Source: an uncultured Chloroflexota bacterium
GTDB taxonomy: Bacteria > Chloroflexota > Dehalococcoidia > SAR202 > UBA11138
Direction: 5' to 3'
Assembly: GCA_913046025.1 (NCBI GenBank)
Contig: CAJWRP010000013.1
Location: forward strand, 1 to 13,342
Length of the DNA: 13,342 nucleotides
How positions within the stretch are numbered: position 1 is the stretch's first letter; every line of letters begins with the position of its first letter. A program made the translations under genes and the position numbers. Below are positions 1 through 7,926 of the stretch, in pieces. A model generated the notes under the pieces. That model was given only the letters and a program-made list of their open reading frames with translations. It was not told where the DNA came from and did not search any database.

Positions 1-835
1 TGATGACCTGCCAGTAACGTTTGCCTTCCAACTGGACCACCTTGCCGATGTGGTCATTCAGGTGAAAATGGCCCGCAGCAATTACGTAATCTTCATTCTC
101 TGCCTTCTCCAGCAGCGCGTGCCTGCTGCGACGACTGTCGGGCTTACTGGTATCCACACCCGCACACCAGTCCGGCTCCTGAATCTGGACCCTGCTGTGG
201 ATTGCGTCACCTACTACCATTGCCTTCTGCCCCTGTGAGCTGATGAGTATGACCTGATGCCCCGGTGTATGGCCGGGTGTAGCCAGGGTAGTTATCTCGT
301 CCGTGATGTTGTAGCCCTCGTCGAACAAGTCCATTATGCCCATCTTTCCCAGCGGCACGACGCTGTCTTGGACCTGTGGCGAGTCCGCCAACACGTCTGG
401 CTGAATAAAATACTCCCAGTCCACCCTGGGGACCAGGTACCGGGCATTGGGAAAGTATGGCTTGGGTGTGTCGCCTGTGGTGTCGATATTCCATCCAACA
501 TGATCCGCGTGCAGGTGTGTGTGCACAACGATGTCGACATCTTCGGGGCCTACGCCCTGGGCCTTAAGCTGATTGAGGAGGTCCCCAGTCAGGTTGTTTC
601 TAGAGGGGTGCGGACCCGGCCCCATACCTGTGTCTATCATTATGGTCTTGCCCATAGATCGCACAAAGAAGTGGCCGTAATAAAGCTGAATCTGGCCATT
701 CTCCAGGATGTCCTTGTATGGCTCCCAGTCGGTTTCCGTGACTCCCTCGAAGAATTCTCCTGGTCCCCGAGAAGGAGGAACCATGTCCAGGGCGAATACT
801 ATCTCTGCATTGCCTACATTGATCTTGTCTGACAT
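1..835 (-). CDS. MBL-fold metallo-hydrolase, lactonase-like (3' end outside window)
   Basis: Metallo-beta-lactamase-fold hydrolase with 278 codons visible; no stop is reached before the left edge, so the C-terminus is missing. The zinc-binding set is complete as far as seen: H107-x-H109-x-D111-H112, H189 in a GHTPGH motif, D210 in VVGDAIH and H256 in AAGHFH. The IMIDTG strand at about 65-70 and the GHTPGH form are typical of the N-acyl-homoserine lactonase/glyoxalase-II-like branch; the substrate cannot be told from sequence. It should be a soluble cytoplasmic enzyme, as I see no signal peptide. I chose the ATG at 835 because GAGGA lies 10-11 nt upstream; an in-frame ATG at 859 would add eight residues but its SD site is too close. 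It follows a broken gene and seems to be a separate transcription unit. Its leader carries a 12-bp inverted repeat that overlaps the SD site. Confidence 0.9.
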   Translation of the reverse strand, partial: MSDKINVGNAEIVFALDMVPPSRGPGEFFEGVTETDWEPYKDILENGQIQLYYGHFFVRSMGKTIMIDTGMGPGPHPSRNNLTGDLLNQLKAQGVGPEDVDIVVHTHLHADHVGWNIDTTGDTPKPYFPNARYLVPRVDWEYFIQPDVLADSPQVQDSVVPLGKMGIMDLFDEGYNITDEITTLATPGHTPGHQVILISSQGQKAMVVGDAIHSRVQIQEPDWCAGVDTSKPDSRRSRHALLEKAENEDYVIAAGHFHLNDHIGKVVQLEGKRYWQVI

Positions 836-838
836 TGA

Positions 839-920
839 ATTCCATTCCTCATTCAGCATTGCCTCACTGGCCAACAAGGTCAGCGGCTCAAATCAGAGGC
901 ATGATACAGAGGAATGGAAT
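839..920 (-). promoter_or_regulatory. Leader or operator inverted repeat upstream of the MBL hydrolase
   Basis: A perfect 12-bp inverted repeat, ATTCCATTCCTC at 839-850 and GAGGAATGGAAT at 909-920, is separated by 58 bp. The gene-proximal arm contains the GAGGA that serves as SD site for the start at 835. A candidate sigma70 promoter lies between the arms: -10 TATCAT at 901-906 with a weak TTGCGC -35 about 18 bp further upstream. If that promoter is used, the distal arm lies in the promoter spacer and the repeat would act as a DNA operator. If transcription starts further upstream, the two arms could pair in the mRNA and hide the SD site. Confidence 0.4.
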
Positions 921-949
921 AGACGCGCAATGCCAGATTTGAACGGGGG

Positions 950-1020
950 CTGGTCTCCCTATGCGACCAGTCTGACTGGAAATGATATTAGGCCTAATGA
1001 TTCCCGTAAAATCAGTCAGA
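950..1020. repeat. Cluster of small inverted repeats after the pseudogene
   Basis: Three nested dyads sit between the end of the broken gene and the MBL hydrolase leader: CTGGTC/GACCAG at 950-955 and 965-970 (9-nt loop), TCTGACT/AGTCAGA at 971-977 and 1014-1020, and the perfect palindrome ATTAGGCCTAAT at 987-998 in the centre of the second pair. There is no T-run, so this is not a standard intrinsic terminator. It could be a transcript-end structure or a protein-binding site. Confidence 0.3.
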
Positions 1021-2300
1021 GGGTGAAAGGAACTGTCGCAGAAAATCCACCACTCCGTCGTCCAGAATATTCGCCAGGGCCGAAGGGTCGGCGACCTGAA
1101 CCAACTCCATGAACTTATCAACTTGCTCCTGCGTAGGCTTATCCAAAATCTGCGCGGCGCTGTAGGTACTCAGCCGGCGATTGTACTCACGCATGGCTCT
1201 GGAGGCGTCTCCGGAAAGCTGCTCCGCGTTGCGGTGGAATGATCACGTTCATAGGCAGGATGCACCTCCGGCAATATGGGACGTCACCGAAATCCAAATC
1301 CTCTTCGGCCAAAAATCAAAGCCTATAACCCTCAGACACGTCCTTGAAGAGCTGTTGCACGTCTGTACCAACGGCTTCACCCAGCTCGGGTATCTCGTTA
1401 AACCGGGCTAGGGCCTTGACCTGCGGCTCCAGCGTTTCCAGCATGTGGCGCAACTCCAAAGCCTGCTGGTGATACTCAAGGTGAAATGAGCCGTAGGCTG
1501 CCGTGTAGCTATTGCGCAACCCTTCAAGCCCACCTCTAATTCCCTGCCACAAGGAAGGATTGCTGAGTAAGCTCGCAGCGTCCATCCTCGCCATTAGCGT
1601 ATCGCGTGCAAGTCGCAATTGCTGATGCTCTTGTCCAAATGTCATCCTATCCAAGTAATTTCGGGCCTCGATAATAACCGGCACAGAATCGGATATGCTG
1701 GTGGCCCTTCGATAACTTTCCAATGCAATTGATAAACCGGACGGACCGTCAAACTGGCGCTGGGCTGCAGTAGGGTCTACGAGGCTAGCTCATTGGCCCA
1801 AGACTCGAGCCCGCTGTTCAAGAAAACATCCCGAGCCCGCAGCCCTATTTCTGGATGTGTATAGATTTTTACCTGTGAATAGGCCATGCCATAGCGCCGC
1901 TCCAGTTCGCCCCGTAATGAATCCTCTCGATCATGCATGGCATTTCGCAAGACCTCTGAGTCGGGGTCCCGCTGGTATACGTAACGCTCTCGAGTCTCCT
2001 GGATGATTTCAGCTCCTGCCGCAACGACTGATGGGCCTCTGCGGGAGAACGGCCTGGCACCACCATGGCAATGCGTGTGTCCAGAATCCGGCGGGGAGGA
2101 ATGCGGCGAGGCACCGTGAAGAAGACAAGCCTGAAGTTTAGATGAGGAGGAAGAAGTTCGCCCCATTGATGATCAAAACTCTCAGCTATTATTACTTCAC
2201 CTGTGTACCCAAGACCTCGATGGTGAACAGTCCATTGCTGCGGCTGGCCCAGGGACTCCAAATCGAAGCTAAGTGCTTGTGAGGGTACGGGTTCATTCAT
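1012..2300 (-). pseudogene. Broken gene of unknown function with multiple frameshifts
   Basis: I do not recognise this protein. A coding signal of about 430 codons continues across three frames. It opens at ATG 2300 (MNEPVPSQALSF) and runs to about 2010. It continues one frame over (EIIQETRERYVYQRD) to a TAG at 1777-1779. It resumes in the third frame at about 1783 (LVDPTAAQRQF) and runs to a TGA at 1316-1318. Reading past that TGA, the same frame still looks like protein (AEEDLDFGDVPYCRRC, with a C-x-x-C pair). The last segment, in another frame from about 1235 (AMREYNRRLS, DDGVVDFLRQFL), ends at a TGA at 1012-1014. The first two changes each look like loss of one base, and the last is +1 or -2. 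The product would be largely helical with a possible zinc knuckle. No signal peptide or membrane segment is seen. Neighbouring genes on both sides are intact, which argues for real decay over general sequencing error. Confidence 0.6.
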
Positions 2301-2490
2301 ACAAGTCGCCAATCATAGTTGCGGTGGACAGGCACAAGACCGTAAGTCATGGAATAGGACTGGCCAACAAATATAGCCAGATATGGAAAACGCAGGTCGG
2401 CGTTTAATTAATGAGGGCCCACTATCGGCTGATCCAACCGTTACTGTAGCTGGGAAGAACGATCTGCCTTGGCCTTTTCGAAAATTTAGA

Positions 2491-2988
2491 CTATTCTAGA
2501 AAGACATCACCGCTCTTACCACCGGTCTTTCTGGCCAGTCGAACTCCATCGATACGCATGGCCCTATCTACCGCCTTGCACATGTCGTAGATAGTCAAGG
2601 CAGCGATGCTCACAGCGGTGAGCGCCTCCATCTCGACTCCGGTCTTGCCGGTAACGTTGGTAGTGCCGGTAATGGTTATGGAGTTGGCCTCGTCATCAAT
2701 CTCGAAATCAATGGTCACCTGACTTAATGGCAACGGATGGCAGAGAGGAATGAGGTTAGATGTATTCTTGGCGGCCATTATGCCTGCGATACGGGCCACT
2801 CCAAGTACGTCGCCCTTTTTCATGTTGTTGGCCTTGATAAGGGCCAAGGTTTCGGGCTCCATGGTGATCGCCGCTTTGGCAACAGCCTCCCGATCGGTAT
2901 CGTCCTTCCAACCCACATCCACCATGCTGGCCTGACCAGACTCATCTATGTGTGTGAGCCTTTTGCCTGACGAATCAGCTTTAGGCAT
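2491..2988 (-). CDS. moaC: Cyclic pyranopterin monophosphate synthase MoaC
   Basis: MoaC acts in the first stage of molybdenum-cofactor synthesis, turning the MoaA product 3',8-cyclo-7,8-dihydro-GTP into cyclic pyranopterin monophosphate. Family hallmarks are clear: [16 protein letters not shown] at the N-terminus, [42 protein letters not shown] and a C-terminal KTGGKSG. The ATG at 2988 gives 165 residues, matching the usual 155-165. The ORF is open upstream to 3030, but that extension has no homology and GAGGAGG at 2998-3004 sits 9 nt before the 2988 ATG. The start overlaps the rnhA stop by 8 nt (ATGCCTAA), so translation is probably coupled to rnhA. moaA lies just beyond rnhA, giving both enzymes of step one in one cluster. 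Confidence 0.96.
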   Translation of the reverse strand: MPKADSSGKRLTHIDESGQASMVDVGWKDDTDREAVAKAAITMEPETLALIKANNMKKGDVLGVARIAGIMAAKNTSNLIPLCHPLPLSQVTIDFEIDDEANSITITGTTNVTGKTGVEMEALTAVSIAALTIYDMCKAVDRAMRIDGVRLARKTGGKSGDVFLE

Positions 2989-3370
2989 ATCGGGTAGCCT
3001 CCTCGACAGCCAGGCGGTCGGCCTCCTCATTCAGGGGATGGCCGTTATGGCCGCGAACCCACTGCCATTTCACCCTGCGGCTCTTAATCTCAGCATCCAT
3101 CTTTGCCCAGAGGTCTTGGTTCTTATTGCGTTTCCAGTTCTTGGTCATCGTATTGATAACGTACTGGCTATCACTGAAAATAGTGACCTGCTCCTGCTCG
3201 GGGAGGTCCTTCAGGCCTTCTATTACAGCCATCATCTCCATGCGGTTATTGGTTGTATCCCGTTCCCCGCCCTGGAGCGTTTTCTTAGTGTCACCTTCAA
3301 GGATCACAGCACCCCATCCGCCGGGGCCAGGGTTGCCCTTGCAAGCACCATCAGTATAAATATCAACCAT
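2981..3370 (-). CDS. rnhA: Ribonuclease HI
   Basis: Cuts the RNA strand of RNA-DNA hybrids in the cytoplasm (R-loops, Okazaki primers). The 129-residue protein has the full catalytic set: D7 in YTDGAC, E45 in NNRMEMMA, D67 in FSDSQY, H108 in RGHNGHP and D118 in EEADRLA. Residues 11-20 carry the glycine-rich GNPGPGGWG turn. It is shorter than the 155-residue E. coli enzyme but within the range of compact bacterial forms. The ATG at 3370 is preceded by GAAGGA about 10 nt upstream, a slightly long spacing. Its last codons overlap the moaC start. A plausible sigma70 promoter lies at 3410-3438. Confidence 0.95.
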   Translation of the reverse strand: MVDIYTDGACKGNPGPGGWGAVILEGDTKKTLQGGERDTTNNRMEMMAVIEGLKDLPEQEQVTIFSDSQYVINTMTKNWKRNKNQDLWAKMDAEIKSRRVKWQWVRGHNGHPLNEEADRLAVEEATRYA

Positions 3371-3409
3371 ATCTAAGAATCCTTCAATGCCTTTTCTTAA
3401 ACTGTTCCC

Positions 3410-3438
3410 ATTTTAGCCCAGAGCGCCGTTCCTTTGAA
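3410..3438 (-). promoter_or_regulatory. Candidate sigma70 promoter for rnhA-moaC
   Basis: On the minus strand, TTCAAA (3433-3438, 4/6 to TTGACA) is followed after exactly 17 bp by TAAAAT (3410-3415, 5/6 to TATAAT), which would give a leader of roughly 30-35 nt before the rnhA ATG. TTCAAAGG is repeated about 20 bp further upstream. The rest of the 262-bp gap between moaA and rnhA shows no gene or obvious structured RNA. Confidence 0.35.
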
Positions 3439-3632
3439 GCAGATCGGAGCCTTTGAAATCGTGTCTAGACAAAGGAAGATGCTAATTTTCAAATAGATTC
3501 TGATGAAGTTCTCGTGACCGTTCGGGTGACAAATTCTCTGCCGCAGAAGATTTAAGAACAACAATCTACCAGGTGATTCTGTACGGAGCCTAGCAGTGCA
3601 GCTAGAAACGTAGCCCCAGTATCATTAAGAGC

Positions 3633-4673
3633 CTACCCACCTATGTGGTACATCTCCACTTTTTTGCGGCCCTGACGTAGCTCTTCTGTCAGAGAAGAGC
3701 GCTCCTCGGAGTAGCGGTCCACGCGCCGAGTCCAGATGCCGCGTACCAGATCAGTCAGTTCATCGTCGGTAAGGCCATCTCGCAGCGGTGTGCGAAGGTC
3801 CGTGCCATCCACACCAAATAGACAGGTGAACAGCTCTCCTTCTGGCGACAGACGAAGCCTGGTGCAGTCGCCACAGAAGGGCTTGGTCACAGACGATATG
3901 ACACCGATCTCTCCAGAGCCGTCCTTGTACCGGTAACGGGATGCCACCTCGCCTACGTAGTTGGCGTCAGCTGGCTCCAGAGGCATCTCAGCGTCTATGC
4001 GCGAGACGATCTCTTGCGATGTGACCACCTCATCCAGCTTCCAGCCATTGAGGTTACCCACGTCCATATACTCGATGAAGCGCGCGATGTGGCCACGCTC
4101 CTTGAGGTAACGAGCAAGCTCTACAATCGTATGATCGTTGACGCCGCGCTGCACAACGGAGTTCACCTTAATAGGCCGAAACCCGGCATCCGCTGACGCC
4201 TCAATGCCCTCCAGAACGCGCCCGGTGCCGAAACCACGGCCATTCATTTTCTTGAAGACCTCTTCGTCCAGGGTATCTAGGCTGACGGTGATGCGCTGCA
4301 GGCCTGCAGCCTTCAGGTCAACTGCCATTCTTGACAGCAGGAAGGCGTTGGTGGTCATCGTCAGGTCTTCCACGCCGCCTATAGCAGAAAGCATCGCCAC
4401 AAGCTTGTCGATCTCGTTACGTACCAAGGGCTCGCCACCCGTGAGCCTAACCTTGCTGACGCCAAGTCTAACGAGAATACGGGTCAGCCGCGCAATCTCC
4501 TCGAAGGTAAGAAGATCTTTTCTGGAAAGAAACTGATAGCTCTCGCCGAAAATCTCTGCGGGCATGCAGTAGGTGCAGCGGAAGTTGCAACGATCCGTCA
4601 CAGAGATTCTGAGGTCTCGCAACGGACGCTTGAACTTGTCGAGTATTGTGGGTTTTAGAGAAGGTTCAGGCAT
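3633..4673 (-). CDS. moaA: GTP 3',8-cyclase MoaA (radical SAM)
   Basis: Radical-SAM enzyme that opens molybdenum-cofactor synthesis by converting GTP to 3',8-cyclo-7,8-dihydro-GTP, the MoaC substrate. Using the ATG at 4673 (346 residues), the N-terminal 4Fe-4S site is C29-x3-C33-x2-C36, followed by LTGGEPLVR (SAM binding), TMTTNAFLL and the SLDTLDEE segment. The second 4Fe-4S cluster motif [10 protein letters not shown]...LFTC is present near the C-terminus, and the protein ends in Gly-Gly, which the family needs for activity. The frame is open to an ATG at 4715, but that codon lies inside a perfect TATAAT -10 box and the extra 14 residues are unlike MoaA, so I reject it. No strong SD site precedes 4673. 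rdgB ends about 85 nt upstream. Confidence 0.95.
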   Translation of the reverse strand: MPEPSLKPTILDKFKRPLRDLRISVTDRCNFRCTYCMPAEIFGESYQFLSRKDLLTFEEIARLTRILVRLGVSKVRLTGGEPLVRNEIDKLVAMLSAIGGVEDLTMTTNAFLLSRMAVDLKAAGLQRITVSLDTLDEEVFKKMNGRGFGTGRVLEGIEASADAGFRPIKVNSVVQRGVNDHTIVELARYLKERGHIARFIEYMDVGNLNGWKLDEVVTSQEIVSRIDAEMPLEPADANYVGEVASRYRYKDGSGEIGVISSVTKPFCGDCTRLRLSPEGELFTCLFGVDGTDLRTPLRDGLTDDELTDLVRGIWTRRVDRYSEERSSLTEELRQGRKKVEMYHIGG

Positions 4674-4713
4674 GTGCACTTTTCGACTATTAATACTCAG
4701 GTTTCTATGTAGC

Positions 4714-4719
4714 ATTATA
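4714..4719 (-). promoter_or_regulatory. -10 box (TATAAT) for moaA
   Basis: A perfect TATAAT lies on the minus strand between the rdgB stop (4758) and the moaA start. The -35 is poor: 17 bp upstream reads ACAGGT. A transcript from here would begin at about 4705-4708, downstream of the upstream ATG at 4715, which supports the 4673 start for MoaA. Confidence 0.45.
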
Positions 4720-4757
4720 CCGGAACGCGCTAGTCACCTGTTAGGTAATGCGTCGGC

Positions 4758-5351
4758 CTATATGGGCATGCCCATCAAGACGTCTTTCGCCATCCTGGCA
4801 GCGGCGCTTCGATGACTAAGACGATTCTTCTCGTCTGACGTTAGTTCTGCCATTGTTTTGGAGACCTGGGGTATCAGGAAAACGGGATCATAACCAAAGC
4901 CGTTACTTCCTCGAAGCTCCGTGATAATCGCTCCGAGACATTCTCCTGAATGAAGCCCCACCACTTCACTAGGCCGAGCAATGGCCACTACGCAGCGAAA
5001 TCGTGCATCCCATGGCTGGGGCTTGTCAGCAAGATTCTTCAGCAGTAGGTCGATGCGGTCCTGATCGGTTGCACCTTCTCCAGCATATCTTGCAGAGCGC
5101 ACACCAGGCTCTCCGCCTAGCGCTTCAACCTCTAGCCCTGAGTCGTCGGCCAGGGTTGATAGTCCGCTTAGGCTGGCGTAGGTCTCAGCCTTAAGCGTCG
5201 CATTCTCCTCCAGCGTGTTGCCCGTTTCATCCACGTCATGGGCAATCCCTACGTCTGATAACGAAACAAGCTCAAAGGGTACGCCCTCCAAAAGGGAGGA
5301 CAGCTCCTTGAGCTTGCCTTGGTTGTGCGTTGCTATTAAAAGTTTCTTCAA
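4758..5351 (-). CDS. rdgB: dITP/XTP pyrophosphatase (RdgB/HAM1 family)
   Basis: Hydrolyses deaminated purine nucleotides (ITP, dITP, XTP) to monophosphates plus pyrophosphate, keeping them out of DNA and RNA. The 197-residue length is standard. Seen motifs: ATHNQGKLKE at 7-16 (family T/S-x-N-x-GK-x-x-E), ADDSGLEVEALGG with D69/D70, GFGYDPVF at 151-158 and SHRSAAA from 179. The start is a TTG at 5351, since no ATG or GTG lies in frame between it and the aldolase stop. It begins 14 bp after that stop, so it is probably translated from the aldolase message. SD support is weak. Confidence 0.93.
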   Translation of the reverse strand: MKKLLIATHNQGKLKELSSLLEGVPFELVSLSDVGIAHDVDETGNTLEENATLKAETYASLSGLSTLADDSGLEVEALGGEPGVRSARYAGEGATDQDRIDLLLKNLADKPQPWDARFRCVVAIARPSEVVGLHSGECLGAIITELRGSNGFGYDPVFLIPQVSKTMAELTSDEKNRLSHRSAAARMAKDVLMGMPI

Positions 5352-5365
5352 CTTAAGCCAAACTA

Positions 5366-6403
5366 CTAGTCTGCAGCCACTGACCTTTCCATATCCGAGG
5401 TGTACTGGCCCATTCGTGCAGCGCTCATCACCCTAGCACGATGGTAATAGGCCTGCTTTGCCTCATCGAACTTTGAATCATCGCCACCCCAGGCTGCCAG
5501 AGGCGATGCCTGAAGTCCGCGACCAAAGGAGAAGCTGAGTTGCCACGGCACGCCCACTTTTGATGCCAGCCGATTGATAGTATCCAGGTTGGATGTGGCC
5601 TCTTCATCGCCCTGTCCGCCGGACAGGAAAGCGATACCAGGCACAGCGGCCGGTACTGTATTCCGGAAGCAGGCTATTGTCTTTTCAGCCACTTCCGCCG
5701 CTGAGGCCCTGTTGGAGGCCTCCTTGCCGGAAAGCACCATGTTAGGCTTCAAGATCGTTCCCGTAAGATCAACGCGCTGCTGACCCAGTTCGTGGTAGAC
5801 CTTTCGCAGCGTGGCCTCTGTGGCCTCATAGCACTTTCCGATAGTGTGCATGCCGTCCATCAACACTTCTGGCTCCACCATGGGAACCAGATTGGCCTCT
5901 TGGCACAGCCCGGCATAACGGGCCAACAGGTGGGCGTTGGCGTCGATGCAGTACTGGCTAGGCAGGCCATGACCGATGGTGATTACCGCTCTCCATTTGG
6001 CGAATCTCGCACCAAGCTCATAATACTCTTGGAGTCTGGCCCGCAGGCCATCTAGGCCATCAGTGATGACCTCTCCGGGAGCATTAGACAGAGGGTTGGT
6101 GCTCATGTCAACCTTGATGCCGGGGATGATGCCCTGGTCCTGCAAAACCTTAACTAGAGAGGTGCCATCTGCGCCCTTCTGGCGAAGCGTCTCGTCATAC
6201 AGAATTACGCCACTTATGAATTCGTTGGTGCCGTTTGTACGGAACAGCATTTCCCGGTAGTTTCGGCGGTTCTGCTCCGTGCACTCCACATTGATGGCGT
6301 CGAACCGCCGCTTGATCGTTCCTGTGCTCTCATCCGCCGCAAGAATGCCCTTGCCTGGCGCAACCATTGCATGGGCGGTGCTCTGAAGCTGGTTAATGTC
6401 CAT
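5366..6403 (-). CDS. fba: Class I fructose-bisphosphate aldolase
   Basis: Reversibly joins dihydroxyacetone phosphate and glyceraldehyde 3-phosphate to fructose 1,6-bisphosphate. This is the Schiff-base (class I) type resembling animal and plant aldolases, not the zinc type. Active-site residues by family alignment: D24 in LAADESTG, K136 in FAKWR, E177 in VEPEV, the Schiff-base lysine K219 in LKPNM and R295 in FGRGLQ. The 345-residue length is close to the usual 350-360. The C-terminus lacks the terminal tyrosine of animal enzymes. The ATG at 6403 has AAGGGGA 6 nt upstream, overlapping the stop of the preceding fructose-bisphosphatase, so the two are cotranscribed and probably act in sequence in gluconeogenesis. 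Confidence 0.96.
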   Translation of the reverse strand: MDINQLQSTAHAMVAPGKGILAADESTGTIKRRFDAINVECTEQNRRNYREMLFRTNGTNEFISGVILYDETLRQKGADGTSLVKVLQDQGIIPGIKVDMSTNPLSNAPGEVITDGLDGLRARLQEYYELGARFAKWRAVITIGHGLPSQYCIDANAHLLARYAGLCQEANLVPMVEPEVLMDGMHTIGKCYEATEATLRKVYHELGQQRVDLTGTILKPNMVLSGKEASNRASAAEVAEKTIACFRNTVPAAVPGIAFLSGGQGDEEATSNLDTINRLASKVGVPWQLSFSFGRGLQASPLAAWGGDDSKFDEAKQAYYHRARVMSAARMGQYTSDMERSVAAD

Positions 6404-6413
6404 AACAGTCCCC

Positions 6414-7250
6414 TTAATGGATCCTAATGCTGGAATTCATCATATCTATTGTAGATTCTACGACATCCGAATTACCAATGATTAGCGGAATTTGTTGGTG
6501 TAATTTTTCAGGCTGGGTATACAAAATACGCATTCCTCCGAACGACGCAGCGCTGCCAGCTTTCACAGCCACGCATGCCAAGGGATTTGCCTCATACATC
6601 AACCGAAGCTTACCCTGATTATTCTTAACATCAGGATGATATAAAAATATATCGCTTTTGAGCAGATTTCTGTAGAAGTCTTCGACAAGGGAGCCAACGT
6701 AGCGCAAAGAGAAGCTCTCCCTCAGCATTTCAATAGTTTCCCATGTGCCCGCGTCCACCGCAGAATAATTTCTCTCGTTGGTTCTGTACGTTGGAGTCTT
6801 CGTTGGTATACGAATATCAGGATGGGTAAGCTTGAAATCTCTGTCGTCTGGATCCATCGTGGGCCCCTGGACTACGTCCTCGATAGCAACCACCATGATG
6901 GTGCTAGAGCCGTAAACCACATACGCCGCGGCTACCTGTTCGTTCCTGGGCCTTAACAGACTGGCTTCCGTGACCGGATCGCAGGTATCTCGTTTCCAAA
7001 TGCCGAATATCGATCCGATGCTTACTGCAACGTCGATATTAGAAGAGCCGTCCAGAGGGTCCAATTGCACGATAAAGTGCTGGTCGGGGCCATATCCAAC
7101 GATCACAGTTTGGTCGATCTCTCCACCGCTTAGAGCGGCCACGTGGCCACTGTCTTTCAGGCCCTCTACGAAGCTATCAGAGGCATAGGTGTCTAAAACT
7201 GGACGATCTTGCCCTGCACGTTGGCCTGCCCATTGCTGCCTAACGCCCAT
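6414..7250 (-). CDS. fbp: Fructose-1,6-bisphosphatase class I, N-terminally truncated
   Basis: Would hydrolyse fructose 1,6-bisphosphate to fructose 6-phosphate. Core motifs are clear: LDPLDGSSNIDV at 63-74, AAAYVVYGSSTIM, RYVGSLVEDFYRNLL and KLRLMYEANPLACV. The protein is 278 residues against about 330. Ungapped comparison with E. coli Fbp as remembered places its M1 near residue 47, so the helices that form the AMP-inhibition site are missing. A TAA directly before the ATG rules out a longer start. The acidic pair that helps bind metal (Ser-Glu-Glu in relatives) reads S-G-G-E at 41-44, so the first Glu appears to be Gly; D20, D64 and D67 remain. The ATG overlaps the upstream phosphatase stop by 11 nt and has no SD site, which suggests coupled reinitiation. 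It could be an unregulated enzyme, a neofunctional paralogue, or decaying. Confidence 0.85.
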   Translation of the reverse strand: MGVRQQWAGQRAGQDRPVLDTYASDSFVEGLKDSGHVAALSGGEIDQTVIVGYGPDQHFIVQLDPLDGSSNIDVAVSIGSIFGIWKRDTCDPVTEASLLRPRNEQVAAAYVVYGSSTIMVVAIEDVVQGPTMDPDDRDFKLTHPDIRIPTKTPTYRTNERNYSAVDAGTWETIEMLRESFSLRYVGSLVEDFYRNLLKSDIFLYHPDVKNNQGKLRLMYEANPLACVAVKAGSAASFGGMRILYTQPEKLHQQIPLIIGNSDVVESTIDMMNSSIRIH

Positions 7251-7896
7251 TTAGAAGATGAGAGCTGTCGTTGAAACGGGTGATCCGCCATAGCGCACTA
7301 TTGTGATAAGTGGCTGGATCATTTTGCCACCAGCGCTCGGCATCAACGCTAATTTCAAATACCGCCGTGTTCTGCACGCCCAGGCCCCAGGTGCGTTCGG
7401 TACCCATCAGAGCAGCCATCATATGGGCCATGATGCCGCCATGCGTGAACATAATCACTACGTCATCGTTGCCGTGTCGGCTGATAATCGTGTCAATTAC
7501 TCGGCGCCCCCTGGCTCGACGTTCCGATGAGGTCTCCGCCCCTTCAACGATTTGCCAGTCCAGGTTCTGCTCAAACTCTGTAGCGACTTCAGGGAACTTC
7601 TGCTTAATATCAGACCACGCAAGACCGCTAAAGACTCCGATATCGTGCTCCATCAGATCATCCCAATGGGTGATGGGGGAATCCCAGGAACTTGACACTA
7701 TTTCAGCGGTCTGTGAGGCGCGGGCCTGGGGACTGGAGTAGACATGAGTAGGTTGAAAACTCTCATCCAGAAATCGCTGATGCAGAAGGGCCGCCTGTTG
7801 ACGGCCGGCCTCCGAAAGATCATACTCGGCGCGGCCCTGCATTACTCCGCCAGCGTTACCAAGGGACTCTCCGTGGCGAACAAATATCAATTTCAT
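7240..7896 (-). CDS. Histidine phosphatase / phosphoglycerate mutase-like protein
   Basis: Histidine phosphatase superfamily (branch 1) enzyme of 218 residues. The phosphorylated histidine is H8 in FVRHGES; R59 in SSPQARA and E83 in LMEHDIGVFSG complete the phosphate pocket, and H152 lies in FTHGGIM. The family includes cofactor-dependent phosphoglycerate mutase, GpmB/PhoE-type broad phosphatases and cobalamin/sugar phosphatases; the E-x-x-x-G-x-x-x-G pattern fits a broad phosphatase better than a true dPGM. The ATG at 7896 has AAGG close upstream. It starts 30 nt after the HAD gene and overlaps the fructose-bisphosphatase start by 11 nt, placing it in the same operon. Substrate is unknown. 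Confidence 0.88.
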   Translation of the reverse strand: MKLIFVRHGESLGNAGGVMQGRAEYDLSEAGRQQAALLHQRFLDESFQPTHVYSSPQARASQTAEIVSSSWDSPITHWDDLMEHDIGVFSGLAWSDIKQKFPEVATEFEQNLDWQIVEGAETSSERRARGRRVIDTIISRHGNDDVVIMFTHGGIMAHMMAALMGTERTWGLGVQNTAVFEISVDAERWWQNDPATYHNSALWRITRFNDSSHLLNGR

Positions 7897-7926
7897 AACC
7901 TTGGGACTCTACCGCAGAAGGCTATA

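Noticed and set aside
257..832. Plus-strand ORF of 191 codons
   Set aside because: It is the antisense of the MBL hydrolase, which carries a full zinc motif set. The plus-strand product has no recognisable features.
1316..1318. TGA as selenocysteine or recoded codon in the broken gene
   Set aside because: Protein-like sequence continues past it with a C-x-x-C pair, but several frameshifts lie in the same gene and TGA is a normal stop for obg and the HAD gene. Decay is the simpler reading.
2475..2484. TTTTCGAAAA palindrome after moaC as a terminator
   Set aside because: The stem is A/T only apart from the CG centre and has no separate U-tract, so it is too weak to call.
3371..3632. Gap between moaA and rnhA as a molybdenum-cofactor riboswitch or small RNA
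   Set aside because: The gap is downstream of moaA, not in its leader, and I found no conserved multi-stem pattern. Only a modest promoter is supportable.
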